The translations under genes and the position numbers were made by a program. The notes beneath the pieces are model-generated. The model was not told where the DNA came from and did not search any database. It saw only the letters and a list, made by a program, of their open reading frames with translations. Of a DNA stretch of 51,470 nt, positions 35,801 through 44,332 are shown piece after piece. Every line of letters starts with the position of its first letter. The first letter of the stretch is position 1. The DNA comes from Cohnella luojiensis. GTDB taxonomy: Bacteria > Bacillota > Bacilli > Paenibacillales > Paenibacillaceae. The stretch is taken from the NCBI RefSeq assembly GCF_004564235.1, contig NZ_SOMN01000039.1:1-51470 (forward strand), given 5' to 3'.

Positions 35801-36694
35801 ATGAAGGGAATACTGGGAAACCGCAGAGCCAAAGAGAATATCGCAGGCTATTCGTTTATGTTTCCTACCATCGTCATCATTGGAACGTTCGTTATTTTAC
35901 CGATTCTATATGCTTTATTTTTGTCTTTCAATAAAGTCACTTTATTGGGGGGCGTAAATTACGATTTTGTAGGCTTGAAGAATTTCAATCGGATGATCGA
36001 CGACGATAAGGTATGGATCTCTTTAAAAAACACCGCTAAATACGTCCTCATTGTTGTGCCCTGCCAAACGATGCTCGCTTTGATTCTCGCGGCGGCGTTA
36101 AACGCGAAGTTGAGGGGACGGAATTTTTTTCGAACGGTGTATTTTCTGCCGACGATCACTTCGTCCGCCGTATTGACGCTTATTTTCGTTTGGATTCTCA
36201 ACAATAACGGTCTCCTGAACGAACTGTTAGGAATGCTTCATTTTCCCACGCATAACTGGTTAGCCGAACCCGCCGTGGCGCTCTTCGGCGTCATGCTGAT
36301 GAACATCTACTCCACCGCTCCCGGATTCATGGTCATTTACCTGGCATCCATGCAGGATATATCCCACAACATTTATGAATCCGCGGAAATTGACGGGGCC
36401 AACGCTTGGACGAAGTTTTGGAAGATTACCGTACCGCTCTTAAAGCCGGTTACTTTCTTCGTCGTCGTATTAGGCGTAATTGGCTCCTTCCAGGTATTCG
36501 ACCAAGCCTATATCGTTTCCCGAGGAGACGGCGGTCCTAACAACTCTACCTTGACCATCGTGCTCCTTATCTATAAATACGCGTTCAAGAATCTAGACAT
36601 GGGCTATGCATCGGCCCTGGCGCTGTTATTGGCCATTGTGATCATGCTCTTTACTCTCGTTCAACGCAAGCTGTTCGGCGATGAGAAAAACTGA
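35801..36694 (+). CDS. Sugar ABC transporter permease (MalF-type)
   Basis: A 297-residue membrane permease with about six helices and the EAA loop near residue 198 (YESAEIDGANAWTKFWKITVPLLKP), the contact site for the ATPase. ATG 35801 follows AGGAGGT. It precedes the second permease by a 20-base gap. Its N terminus carries a short cytoplasmic segment before the first helix. Confidence 0.93.
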   Translation: MKGILGNRRAKENIAGYSFMFPTIVIIGTFVILPILYALFLSFNKVTLLGGVNYDFVGLKNFNRMIDDDKVWISLKNTAKYVLIVVPCQTMLALILAAALNAKLRGRNFFRTVYFLPTITSSAVLTLIFVWILNNNGLLNELLGMLHFPTHNWLAEPAVALFGVMLMNIYSTAPGFMVIYLASMQDISHNIYESAEIDGANAWTKFWKITVPLLKPVTFFVVVLGVIGSFQVFDQAYIVSRGDGGPNNSTLTIVLLIYKYAFKNLDMGYASALALLLAIVIMLFTLVQRKLFGDEKN

Positions 36695-36713
36695 AGGAAA
36701 GGAGGAAGGAAGA

Positions 36714-37544
36714 ATGAATCATTTTGGGAAAAAAGGGTCGAAAGGCTTCATTTACGCCATATTGTCCATCTATGCGTTGATCACTCTCGTCCCGTTTCTT
36801 TGGGCAATTTCCACCTCGTTCAAGCCTCTTGCTGAAATCGTCCAGGGCGGCTTCAGCATCATACCGAAAAGCTTTACATTGGATAACTACAAGACCGTTT
36901 TCGCGCAAGAGCCGTTGTTTCCAAGGTGGTTAATGAACAGCGTTCTCATTGCCGCGTCCGTTACGCTTCTGAATTTATTGTTGAATTCCATGGCGGGGTA
37001 CGCTTTAGCCCGGATTACTTTTTTCGGAAGCAAGTTTTGGTTTTTCCTTATTCTTGCGGTGCTCATGATTCCGTTCCAAGTTACGCTGATTCCAAGTTAT
37101 TTACTATTAAAATGGTTTTCTTTGCTCAATACTTACGAAGGCCTAATCATACCCGGTATGGTAAACGCAACGTACATCTTCATGATGAGGCAATTCTTTC
37201 TTGGCTTCCCTACCGAGATGGAAGAAGCGGCTTTCATGGACGGCATGGGAAGATGGGGCATCTTCTTCAAGCTGGTTATGCCTCTTGCCAAACCCGCGCT
37301 TGCGGCGCAAGCGATATTCATCTTCCTTGGCGCTTGGAATGACTTCTTAAGGCCGCTAATCATCATGTCGGCCAATGAAATGTTCACCTTGCCGCTAGGG
37401 TTAAGCACGTTCAGGGGAGAGTATATCAGCTTTACGAACCTGATAATGGCCGCATCCATGATGTTCACCATTCCCGCTATGTTGTTGTATATTTTCTTTA
37501 ACCGGTATTTCGTTCGCGGGATTACCTTTACCGGCACGAAATAG
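36714..37544 (+). CDS. Sugar ABC transporter permease (MalG-type)
   Basis: A 276-residue permease with six helices and the EAA loop MEEAAFMDGMGRWGIFFKLVMPLAKP. ATG 36714 is chosen, behind AAAGGAGGAAGG; the longer frame starting at 36681 lies inside the previous gene. It ends the operon: no ATPase gene follows, so the importer must borrow a shared ATPase of MsmX type encoded elsewhere. Confidence 0.93.
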   Translation: MNHFGKKGSKGFIYAILSIYALITLVPFLWAISTSFKPLAEIVQGGFSIIPKSFTLDNYKTVFAQEPLFPRWLMNSVLIAASVTLLNLLLNSMAGYALARITFFGSKFWFFLILAVLMIPFQVTLIPSYLLLKWFSLLNTYEGLIIPGMVNATYIFMMRQFFLGFPTEMEEAAFMDGMGRWGIFFKLVMPLAKPALAAQAIFIFLGAWNDFLRPLIIMSANEMFTLPLGLSTFRGEYISFTNLIMAASMMFTIPAMLLYIFFNRYFVRGITFTGTK

Positions 37545-37561
37545 ATCTCCTATCAAGAATA

Positions 37562-37588
37562 AACCCAGAAGCTAATAACTTCTGGGTT
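37562..37588 (-). terminator. Terminator between converging permease and flavoprotein genes
   Basis: Inverted repeat AACCCAGAAG/CTTCTGGGTT overlaps the flavoprotein stop codon. The minus-strand side is followed by TATTCTTG, the plus side by GGTTTAG, so it is moderate in both directions. Confidence 0.55.
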
Positions 37589-38843
37589 GGTTTAGAATGG
37601 CGTTCAAACCGGCGGTATAACCCGTTGAGAATGCCGCGGTAATATTATAGCCTCCCGTATAGCCGTGAATATCGAGAATTTCCCCGCAGAAATACAATCC
37701 GTTTACGAGCTTAGATTCCATCGTTCTCGGGTCTACCTCCTTAAGGTTAATCCCCCCGCCGGTTACGAAAGCATCTTCAATAGAAAGCGTGCCGTACACC
37801 CGAATCGGAAAATGTTTCATCAACTTCGCCAGCCGCATCCAATCCTGCCTGGGTATATTGTCGAAGGTTAGGGTATCGGTTAAGCCCGATTTCCGCAGCA
37901 TAATGGGAATCAGCTTTTCCGGCATGATGGCTTTAAGAATGTTCTTGACCGCTTTTTTCGGCTCAAGCTCCGCAAGCTTCAAGGATTCGGAATAGACTTC
38001 GTCAACGCTCTTCTCCGGAAATAAATCCACGGCCACTTCAATATTGCCTGCATTGAACTGCTTCAACGCCTTCACGACGAATTGACTGCAACGCAAAGCG
38101 ATCGGTCCCGATAGGCCGAAATGAGTGAAGATCATATCTCCCGTATGCTCGATAATCTTCTTTCCTTTCGGATTCCATACCGACAGAGCGACATCTCTCA
38201 AGGAAAGCCCCTGAAGTTCCTTGCTCGCGATGAAGGGTTCATTCGAGGTTAACGGCACCTCGGTCGGAAAGAGTTCGGTAATGGTATGGCCTGCTTTCTC
38301 CGCCCAATGGTACCCGTCCCCCGTAGAGCCCGTTTGAGGCACTGATTTACCTCCTGACGCTACGATGACCGCATGACAAATTAATGTCTCACCGGATTTA
38401 AGCCTCACGCCCAAGACGCGATCGTCTTCATACAGGATCGTGTCTACGGGGGAGTTCAGCTTGATCTCGACGCCTTGTTTCCGAATTTGTCCGACAAGCG
38501 TGTCCACTACGGTCTTGGCTTTGTCCGTTACGGGAAACATGCGTCCGTTATCTTCTTCCTTAAGGCGGATCCCAAGATTTTCAAAAAACGAGATAATATC
38601 TTTATTGCTGAAGTTGGCGAAAGAGCTATGCAGAAATCTTCCGTTGCCGGGGATATGCTTGATCAACTCGTCGATATCTTTATTGTTCGTTACGTTGCAT
38701 CTTCCGCCGCCGGAGATCCCTAGCTTGCGCCCCAGTTTCTCCCCCTTGTCCAATAGAAGAACGCGGGCTCCATGTTTGCTAGCCGCGATGCTGGCCATTA
38801 ATCCCGCAGAGCCGCCGCCGATTACGATAACGTCGTATTTCAT
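37572..38843 (-). CDS. FAD-dependent oxidoreductase of the HI0933 (YhiN/BaiN) family
   Basis: A 423-residue flavoprotein. The N-terminal dinucleotide fold KYDVIVIGGGSAGLMASI contains GxGxxG, followed by the family's GISGGGRCNVTN and, near the C terminus, ATAAFSTGY-like GGYNITAAFSTGYTAG which binds FAD. ATG 38843 has GGGAG upstream and is preferred over an in-frame ATG six codons earlier. The physiological substrate of this family is not known. It stands alone between the ABC permeases and the histidine kinase. Confidence 0.9.
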   Translation of the reverse strand: MKYDVIVIGGGSAGLMASIAASKHGARVLLLDKGEKLGRKLGISGGGRCNVTNNKDIDELIKHIPGNGRFLHSSFANFSNKDIISFFENLGIRLKEEDNGRMFPVTDKAKTVVDTLVGQIRKQGVEIKLNSPVDTILYEDDRVLGVRLKSGETLICHAVIVASGGKSVPQTGSTGDGYHWAEKAGHTITELFPTEVPLTSNEPFIASKELQGLSLRDVALSVWNPKGKKIIEHTGDMIFTHFGLSGPIALRCSQFVVKALKQFNAGNIEVAVDLFPEKSVDEVYSESLKLAELEPKKAVKNILKAIMPEKLIPIMLRKSGLTDTLTFDNIPRQDWMRLAKLMKHFPIRVYGTLSIEDAFVTGGGINLKEVDPRTMESKLVNGLYFCGEILDIHGYTGGYNITAAFSTGYTAGLNAILNQPRSY

Positions 38844-38954
38844 CCTAATACTCCCGATCATTTGGTTTAAGATGAGTTTAACATTCGCTTTAGCAATCGC
38901 AAAATTTTTGGATGAATGTCGTCGAATTATTTTTTATATTATTTGTATTATTCT

Positions 38955-38976
38955 ACAAAAATCGATCGGATTTTGT
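38955..38976. promoter_or_regulatory. Palindrome upstream of the histidine kinase gene
   Basis: 22-base imperfect palindrome ACAAAA..CGATCG..TTTTGT (about 18 of 22 positions symmetric) in the 38844-39088 gap. No protein is known to me to bind it. The rest of the gap is AT-rich and without a gene. Confidence 0.3.
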
Positions 38977-39088
38977 GCAATTTATATGCCTTTTATTGTA
39001 ACCTATGGAGAGATGTGCTTTAATCAAATTAATTATATAGGTGGAAAAATGTGTATGAAGCCGGTCCGTCGTGCGGGAGGTTCCCAGA

Positions 39089-40747
39089 ATGTGGAAAGAT
39101 ACGCTGCTTCAGGTCCTAATTTCTTTTCTACCCGTTTTTTCGTTTATGGTTTGGTACTCTAAACCGGAACGGATCCGCCAAGCGCATATTTTCCTCGGCG
39201 TCGCTTGCGGAATCGCGATGATGTTGAACGCGCATTATACGATGGTTAATGAGGATGGAGTTTGCCTCGATTTTCGCTATATTCCGTTGATTATCGGTTC
39301 TCTATATGGAGGGATTCCCGTTGCCGGGGTTCTCTTGGTCGTCTATATTATCACCCGCTTGAACGAGTTCACTAACCAATGGGATTATATCCTATTCGCT
39401 ATGTTCATTATTATATACATACCGGTTCTTTATACCCGTATATCGATATTCGACGCAAGCTCCCGAAAGGGGAGGCTTAAGGTTGTTGCGGTCATCTGCC
39501 TCCTGATTGCCATCCTTCGAATTGCCGTCGGTCTTTCCGGCATTACGAACCTGAAGTTCGCGGATGTGTCTGGGCACCTCCTCGGAGGACTAATATTTGG
39601 CCTATCCATAATGGGCTTAACCTTAGTGTGCGCGCATTTTATAGAGCTTTGCTACGATCGGATCGAATTGCAGATTCAACTTCACAACGTGTCTAATAAA
39701 TATCGCAAAGAAATGCGCAGGCTTCAGCAATTCATCGATAATTCTCCGTTATTGGTCGTTTTCTGCAATAATCGGGGATTCATAACCCATGTGAACGACG
39801 TGGCTATTAAGTTTATCGGCTCGGTTGGCCGCAATGACATTCTGGGCCAAAAATTTTCCGATATTTTGAAAAAGGTGGACGTGCAGTTCGAAGCGGATCC
39901 CGTGGAAAGAGTCCTGCTCGGAGAAGACAAGCTGATTGAAATCATTCGGCTGAACGGGCGAACGTTTTACACGGTTTCGTGCTCTATTCAAGATATGCCG
40001 TCACACGGGACGGATGGCGTATTGTTCATCGGTCACGACGTAACCGAACTTCAGCGGCTCAAGGATGAGGTTGACAAGATGGAGCGGCTGAGTCTCGTTG
40101 GACAGATGGCAGCGAGCATCACGCATGAAATACGCAATCCGATGGCCGTAATCCGAGGATTCGTTCAGCTTCTTAACGAGCGAAGCCCTGAGGACCAACA
40201 ATCTTATTTCCGTATCGTATTGGATGAGTTAGACCGCGCTAACGCGATCATTAACGACTTCCTATCTTTGGCTCAGAACAGGATTGTCGAGAAGGAGCCG
40301 TCTAATCTAAACGATCTATTAAACGACCTGCTTCCTCTAATATGGGCAGATGCCAACATGCGAGGACAAATAATCGATTTGCGACTCTCAGAGAGTATGG
40401 ATATCCTTCATGTAAACAGCAAAGAGATGAAGCAACTCATCCTTAATCTGGCCCGCAATGGAATGGAAGCGATGAATGACAAGGGAATTCTTCGCATAGA
40501 GACGCTTAATCTCCAAGATACCGTTCAGCTCCGCGTGGTCGATAACGGCGTGGGTATACCCCAAGAGAAGCTGGAAAGGCTATTCGAGCCGTTCTACACG
40601 ACGAAGACGAACGGGACGGGGCTCGGCTTGGCGCTATGCCTTAGCATAGTGGAACGGCATAGCGGCAAGATCCACGTGGAGTCCGCAGTCGGTCAAGGGA
40701 CCTCGTTTATCGTATCTTTCTGCAAACCGGGCCGTTATTGCTGGTGA
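39089..40747 (+). CDS. Membrane-bound sensor histidine kinase (orphan, sporulation-kinase-like)
   Basis: A 552-residue protein. About six membrane helices in the first 200 residues resemble the 5TM-LYT sensor domain; a PAS domain follows (LQQFIDNSPLLVVFCNNRGFI, about 215-330). The kinase core has the H-box ASITHEIRNPMAVI (catalytic His), N-box NLARNGMEAM, G1 VDNGVGI and FEPFYTTKTNGTGLGLAL. No response regulator gene is adjacent. In spore formers such orphan kinases usually feed the Spo0F/Spo0A phosphorelay. ATG 39089 behind GGGAGG is chosen over GTG 39071. Confidence 0.92.
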   Translation: MWKDTLLQVLISFLPVFSFMVWYSKPERIRQAHIFLGVACGIAMMLNAHYTMVNEDGVCLDFRYIPLIIGSLYGGIPVAGVLLVVYIITRLNEFTNQWDYILFAMFIIIYIPVLYTRISIFDASSRKGRLKVVAVICLLIAILRIAVGLSGITNLKFADVSGHLLGGLIFGLSIMGLTLVCAHFIELCYDRIELQIQLHNVSNKYRKEMRRLQQFIDNSPLLVVFCNNRGFITHVNDVAIKFIGSVGRNDILGQKFSDILKKVDVQFEADPVERVLLGEDKLIEIIRLNGRTFYTVSCSIQDMPSHGTDGVLFIGHDVTELQRLKDEVDKMERLSLVGQMAASITHEIRNPMAVIRGFVQLLNERSPEDQQSYFRIVLDELDRANAIINDFLSLAQNRIVEKEPSNLNDLLNDLLPLIWADANMRGQIIDLRLSESMDILHVNSKEMKQLILNLARNGMEAMNDKGILRIETLNLQDTVQLRVVDNGVGIPQEKLERLFEPFYTTKTNGTGLGLALCLSIVERHSGKIHVESAVGQGTSFIVSFCKPGRYCW

Positions 40748-40823
40748 TATTTGTTAAGTACGGATAAGAGCCATTCATTCGGTTAAACTACGTGGGATAC
40801 ATCCAGACAAGGAGGATGCTTCC

Positions 40824-40949
40824 ATGCCAAGCCGCCAAGGACCGTCTAAATCCGGACGGAGCGACACCAATCGCGTCAGAAAAGAAAAATCACCGTTATC
40901 CCCGGGATATGACAAGAAATTAGACGGCCCTAATCGTCCGTCCACTTAA
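40824..40949 (+). CDS. Small basic spore-type protein (41 residues)
   Basis: ATG 40824 follows AAGGAGGATG and opens a 41-residue, strongly hydrophilic frame rich in Lys, Arg, Ser, Pro and Asp, ending GPNRPST. The composition, size and lack of hydrophobic residues are like those of minor small acid-soluble spore proteins, but it is not matched to a known one. The next gene begins about 40 bases later in another frame. Confidence 0.6.
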   Translation: MPSRQGPSKSGRSDTNRVRKEKSPLSPGYDKKLDGPNRPST

Positions 40950-40990
40950 ACGACATCTGCGCGGATAAGCTTAATGAGACCTACGCAGGC

Positions 40991-41374
40991 GTGAAGCCTG
41001 CCGGGGGGGCCGACGATTCGGAATTGGATCCGTTCGAAATCGAATTTCGGGCGGAATTCCGCGACAACCGGGGTCCGCGGGAGCCGTTCGTCAATGCCCA
41101 CGGAGTCGTGATCGGCGATCACGATTATGCGTCAGCGCAATCGCCGCTCGAGCAATGGAGTAAAAATACGGATCCGTCCGTCATGGCGGGTGAGCAGTGG
41201 GTGCATCCCTATAAGGACATAGGATTTCTCACGAAGGAAAACAAGGATTTATTCGAAAGAGGGATAGCTCCTTCTTCCGGTCTGTTCATGCATCCGACTC
41301 ACTCGACGTCCATTCCGTTAGAACTGGATGACGATGAATACTTCCCTGTTCCCGAAGTGTTGGATGAGCCTTAA
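40991..41374 (+). CDS. DUF3905-like protein
   Basis: A frame of 127 residues rich in acidic and aromatic residues, with ELDPFEIEFRAEF, REPFVNAHGVVIGDHDY, SPLEQWSKNTDP and HPYKDIGFLTKENKDLF. These match the uncharacterised DUF3905 family of spore-forming Firmicutes as I remember it. The start is uncertain: GTG 40991 lacks a good ribosome site, and plausible coding continues upstream in the same frame to a stop at 40931. An ATG at 40974 with a good context is in a different frame. A frameshift or a rare start codon is possible. A terminator (41380-41446) follows. Confidence 0.65.
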   Translation: MKPAGGADDSELDPFEIEFRAEFRDNRGPREPFVNAHGVVIGDHDYASAQSPLEQWSKNTDPSVMAGEQWVHPYKDIGFLTKENKDLFERGIAPSSGLFMHPTHSTSIPLELDDDEYFPVPEVLDEP

Positions 41375-41379
41375 TTGTA

Positions 41380-41446
41380 GGGCGATGCGGCCGTGTGCGA
41401 GGCGAATAGCCGATTCGCATTCCGGTTGTCATCGCCCGATTTTTCT
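41380..41446 (+). terminator. Terminator after the DUF3905-like gene
   Basis: Outer stem GGGCGATG/CATCGCCC, with an inner GCGAAT/ATTCGC arm, is followed by GATTTTTCT. Confidence 0.75.
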
Positions 41447-41483
41447 TTCGGAGGCCAATTGGCGGCGTGCGAGGTTGACTTTT

Positions 41484-41513
41484 TTGACGGAGCTTGCGGC
41501 GGCGCGTTATAAT
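41484..41513 (+). promoter_or_regulatory. Sigma-A promoter of the bacilliredoxin gene
   Basis: TTGACG, 18 bases, TATAAT. It lies about 58 bases before the ATG at 41572 and excludes a longer coding frame starting at 41494. Confidence 0.65.
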
Positions 41514-41571
41514 GAGGTATAGCGGAATAATCAACCGCCAACTATTAGATCCGGAAAGCGAGGCGCCTCCT

Positions 41572-42006
41572 ATGTCGATGTCTTTCGAAAGATATATGAT
41601 GGATATGGTTCAACCGATGCGAGACGATTTGACTCGGCTCGGCATTCAAGAATTAAGAACTCCCGAAGAAGTAGAGGCGAAGCTTCCTACTGCTTCAGGT
41701 ACCGCACTTGTCGTTATTAACTCCGTTTGCGGTTGCGCGGCAGGGCAATGCCGTCCAGGGGTTGCAGAAGCCCTTCAACATGACGTGACGCCCGACCATC
41801 TGTTTACGGTGTTTGCCGGACAAGATAAGGAAGCAACCGCGAAAGCCCGCGAATATTTCCTGCCTTATCCGCCATCTTCCCCATCCATTGCGCTGTTTAA
41901 AGACGGGGAACTCGTTCATTTCATTGAAAGACACCAAATCGAGAATCGCAGCGCCGGAGATATTGCCGCTGATCTTACGGGTGCCTTCGACCGTTATTGC
42001 AGGTAA
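41572..42006 (+). CDS. Bacilliredoxin BrxA/BrxB (YphP/YqiW family)
   Basis: A 144-residue thioredoxin-fold protein that removes bacillithiol from oxidised protein cysteines. The CGC active motif is present in NSVCGCAAGQCRPG, and TVFAGQDKEATAKAREYF and PSSPSIALFKDGELV are family segments. A third Cys follows four residues after the CGC motif (CGCAAGQC); the Bacillus proteins I recall have Leu-Ala or Ile-Ala there. ATG 41572 is supported by GAGG eight bases upstream and by the MSM start of the family. Confidence 0.94.
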   Translation: MSMSFERYMMDMVQPMRDDLTRLGIQELRTPEEVEAKLPTASGTALVVINSVCGCAAGQCRPGVAEALQHDVTPDHLFTVFAGQDKEATAKAREYFLPYPPSSPSIALFKDGELVHFIERHQIENRSAGDIAADLTGAFDRYCR

Positions 42007-42014
42007 ACCCATTC

Positions 42015-42060
42015 ATCCCGTTGGCTTAAGCCATTACGGCCAAGCCAACGGGATATTTTT
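42015..42060 (+). terminator. Terminator after bacilliredoxin
   Basis: Stem ATCCCGTTGGCTT/AAGCCAACGGGAT, 13 base pairs, followed by ATTTTT. Strong. Confidence 0.9.
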
Positions 42061-42089
42061 GTTTTTTACTTGATGGGAGGAATGGATAA

Positions 42090-42899
42090 ATGTCGCTGCA
42101 ACAAGAAGTCATTGAGAAGCTGGGTGTACGTCCGACGATTGACGTAGACCAGGAGATCGAGCGCAGAGTCGACTTTCTTAAGGATTACGTGAAGCAGTCG
42201 GGCACTACCGGACTGTTGATCGCGATTAGCGGAGGAGTGGATAGCGCCGTGGCCGCAGGGCTGTGCAAGCGCGCGACGGACGAGCTATCTCAGGAAACCG
42301 GCAAAGAGTACATGACGCTTGGCGTCTTCCAGCCTTACGGAGAGCAGGAGGACATTCATCATAGCTACGAGGTTGCCGAAGCATTCGGCTTGAAGCATAA
42401 AGTCGAGACGAACATCGCCGAAGCCGTGGATGAGATTGCTCTGGAAACCGAGTACGCGTTCAAGGCATTGGATATTCATCGTCATATTAGCCGCGGAGGC
42501 AAAGGAAACGTGAAGGCACGCACGCGCATGGTCGTGCAGTATGCGTTAGCGTTCGACTTGAATTTGTTGGTCGTCGGTACGGACCATGCTTCGGAAGCGT
42601 TGACCGGCTTCTTCACGAAGTGGGGAGACGGAGCAGTAGATATCACTCCGCTCAGCAGCTTGAACAAACGTCAAGTTCGCCAGCTGGCTAGACGTCTTGG
42701 CGTTCCCGCGAGCGTAATTGATAAGGCTCCGACGGCAGGGTTGTGGCAAGGGCAGACGGATGAGAATGAGCTAGGGGTAACGTATGAGGATAACAGCTCC
42801 TATCTGGAAGGCAAAGAAATCGATCCTAAAGCCCGGGAGATTCTCGAGAAGCATTACTTGCGCACGCAACATAAGCGCCAGTTAATTCCAGGGATTTAA
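42090..42899 (+). CDS. nadE: Ammonia-dependent NAD+ synthetase
   Basis: A 269-residue enzyme for the last step of NAD biosynthesis: nicotinic acid adenine dinucleotide plus ammonia and ATP gives NAD+. The PP-loop SGGVDS (47-52) binds ATP pyrophosphate; GKGNVKARTRMVVQYALA, VVGTDHASEALTGFFTKWGDGAVDI and APTAGLWQGQTDE are the NadE hallmarks. No glutaminase domain, so the enzyme uses free ammonia. ATG 42090 follows GGGAGGAATGG. It is nine bases upstream of acpS, with which it forms a small operon. Confidence 0.96.
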   Translation: MSLQQEVIEKLGVRPTIDVDQEIERRVDFLKDYVKQSGTTGLLIAISGGVDSAVAAGLCKRATDELSQETGKEYMTLGVFQPYGEQEDIHHSYEVAEAFGLKHKVETNIAEAVDEIALETEYAFKALDIHRHISRGGKGNVKARTRMVVQYALAFDLNLLVVGTDHASEALTGFFTKWGDGAVDITPLSSLNKRQVRQLARRLGVPASVIDKAPTAGLWQGQTDENELGVTYEDNSSYLEGKEIDPKAREILEKHYLRTQHKRQLIPGI

Positions 42900-42908
42900 C
42901 CGAACGAG

Positions 42909-43298
42909 ATGATCGTCGGAATTGGACTGGACGTCGTCGAGCTTGCGCGGATGGACAGATTGCTCTCGGGGCCGGGCAGGAATAGATTCGTTAACAGAGT
43001 GCTTACCGTAAAGGAAAGCGAGGCTTGGGCGAAATTACAGCCGCGCCGCGCGCTTGAATATATTAGCGGGAGATTTGCGGTTAAAGAAGCCGTGGTCAAG
43101 GCGCTAGGTTGCGGAATCGGAGCCATTGTGGGTTTCAAGGATATGGAAGTGCTCCCCGATGAATGCGGGAAGCCTGTGTGTATGCTGTCCGAAGCGTCAA
43201 TGAAGCGGTTAGGATGGGAAGATCGGTCTCTAAAGTTACATATCGCGATTACGCATGAACGATCATTAGCGGCAGCTACGGCGTTAATCGAACAGTAA
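42909..43298 (+). CDS. acpS: Holo-[acyl-carrier-protein] synthase
   Basis: A 129-residue phosphopantetheinyl transferase that activates acyl carrier protein. Metal-site Asp8 in IVGIGLDVVE and Glu in GRFAVKEAVVKALG (about 55-68) are in place, and the C-terminal LKLHIAITHERSLAAATALIE strand is typical. Length agrees with the family. In Bacillus acpS sits near alr and other genes, so its partner nadE is specific to this group. Terminator-like hairpin follows at 43309. Confidence 0.95.
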   Translation: MIVGIGLDVVELARMDRLLSGPGRNRFVNRVLTVKESEAWAKLQPRRALEYISGRFAVKEAVVKALGCGIGAIVGFKDMEVLPDECGKPVCMLSEASMKRLGWEDRSLKLHIAITHERSLAAATALIEQ

Positions 43299-43308
43299 GA
43301 ACGACTAC

Positions 43309-43345
43309 AGTCCGGTTGTTATCTACAACTGGGCTGTTATTTATT
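43309..43345 (+). terminator. Probable terminator after acpS
   Basis: Stem AGTCCGGTTGT/ACAACTGGGCT (two G-U pairs) is followed by GTTATTTATT. The T tract is weak. Confidence 0.55.
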
Positions 43346-43447
43346 AGGGATTAACGATATGAACTGGTAATTTACGCTTCCGGTTACCTGACGTATAATG
43401 GGAACTAGGTTAGAGGACGAGATTTAATATCCGGATAATGGAGCGCA

Positions 43448-44332
43448 ATGATGACAACTACGAATTATTTGACTATCATGATGAAACATTTCGAGCACAT
43501 GAATATCGAAGTCGCAGCCGCTGCGGAAACGATACTGGATGCCTCTTCTCTTAAAGACAGGGAGGATACTTACGATTGCAATCGGTTCCTTTTCGTCAAG
43601 GAAGGCCAAGGCAAGTTGATTGTCCATGATAAGGAAATTCAGCTCGTACAGGGGAAGTTATGCATCCTGTTATCGGGAATTCCGCACCGGATCGCCTTAG
43701 AGTCGGAGGAGAAGCTAACGCTGCAATGGTGCCACTTCAGGAGCAGTTACGAGGACCGAGACCTCTATCGAACGCTTCAAATTCCTTTCCATATTCAAGT
43801 GACGAATGAGCAGGAAGAGATTTCTGCTCTATTCAAGCGCCTGTTCGAGCAACTATCGCTGGACCGCCTAACCTCAAGGCTTAAGATCAAGGCGATAATG
43901 CTGAATCTGATCAGCTTATTTCTGGACAACCTTTCAATCGCCGGTAATGGAACGCCAACCGAGGATATGCAGAAAATCGATATCGTGCTTCGATATATCG
44001 ACGAACATCTGGCGGACAATATAACGGTGGAAAACTTATCCAAACAGGTCTTTTTACATCCGAATTATTTTATCGTCTTTTTCAAAGGAATCTTAGGCTA
44101 TTCGCCTATCCAGTATGTTAATTTGCGGCGCATGGAGATGGCCAAGTCATTGCTCTTGCAACCGGAATGCAATGTGTCCGCGGTAGCCAGCAAGGTAGGG
44201 ATGCAAATTTACTATTTCTCCAGGATGTTCAAAGCCCATACGGGACTGACGCCAAGCCGATACCGCAAGCAGGCGACATCATTTGTCGCAACAGGAGCGA
44301 AGTCGCATGAGGAAGAGGATGATCGGAAGTGA
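43448..44332 (+). CDS. AraC-family transcriptional regulator
   Basis: A 294-residue regulator with an N-terminal cupin-like sensor domain (about 20-100, with CILLSGIPHRIALESEEKLTLQW) and a C-terminal double helix-turn-helix (NLSKQVFLHPNYFIVFFKGILGYSPIQYVNLRRMEMA and SKVGMQIYYFSRMFKAHTGLTPSRYRK). ATG 43448 has GGAGCG upstream; ATG 43451 is equally possible. It ends in a GTGA overlap with mutY, an unexpected partner, so coexpression may be incidental. Target genes are unknown. Confidence 0.93.
   Translation: MMTTTNYLTIMMKHFEHMNIEVAAAAETILDASSLKDREDTYDCNRFLFVKEGQGKLIVHDKEIQLVQGKLCILLSGIPHRIALESEEKLTLQWCHFRSSYEDRDLYRTLQIPFHIQVTNEQEEISALFKRLFEQLSLDRLTSRLKIKAIMLNLISLFLDNLSIAGNGTPTEDMQKIDIVLRYIDEHLADNITVENLSKQVFLHPNYFIVFFKGILGYSPIQYVNLRRMEMAKSLLLQPECNVSAVASKVGMQIYYFSRMFKAHTGLTPSRYRKQATSFVATGAKSHEEEDDRK

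Noticed and set aside
41494..41571. N-terminal extension of bacilliredoxin
   Set aside because: It overlaps the -10 region of the gene's own promoter and is absent from the family.
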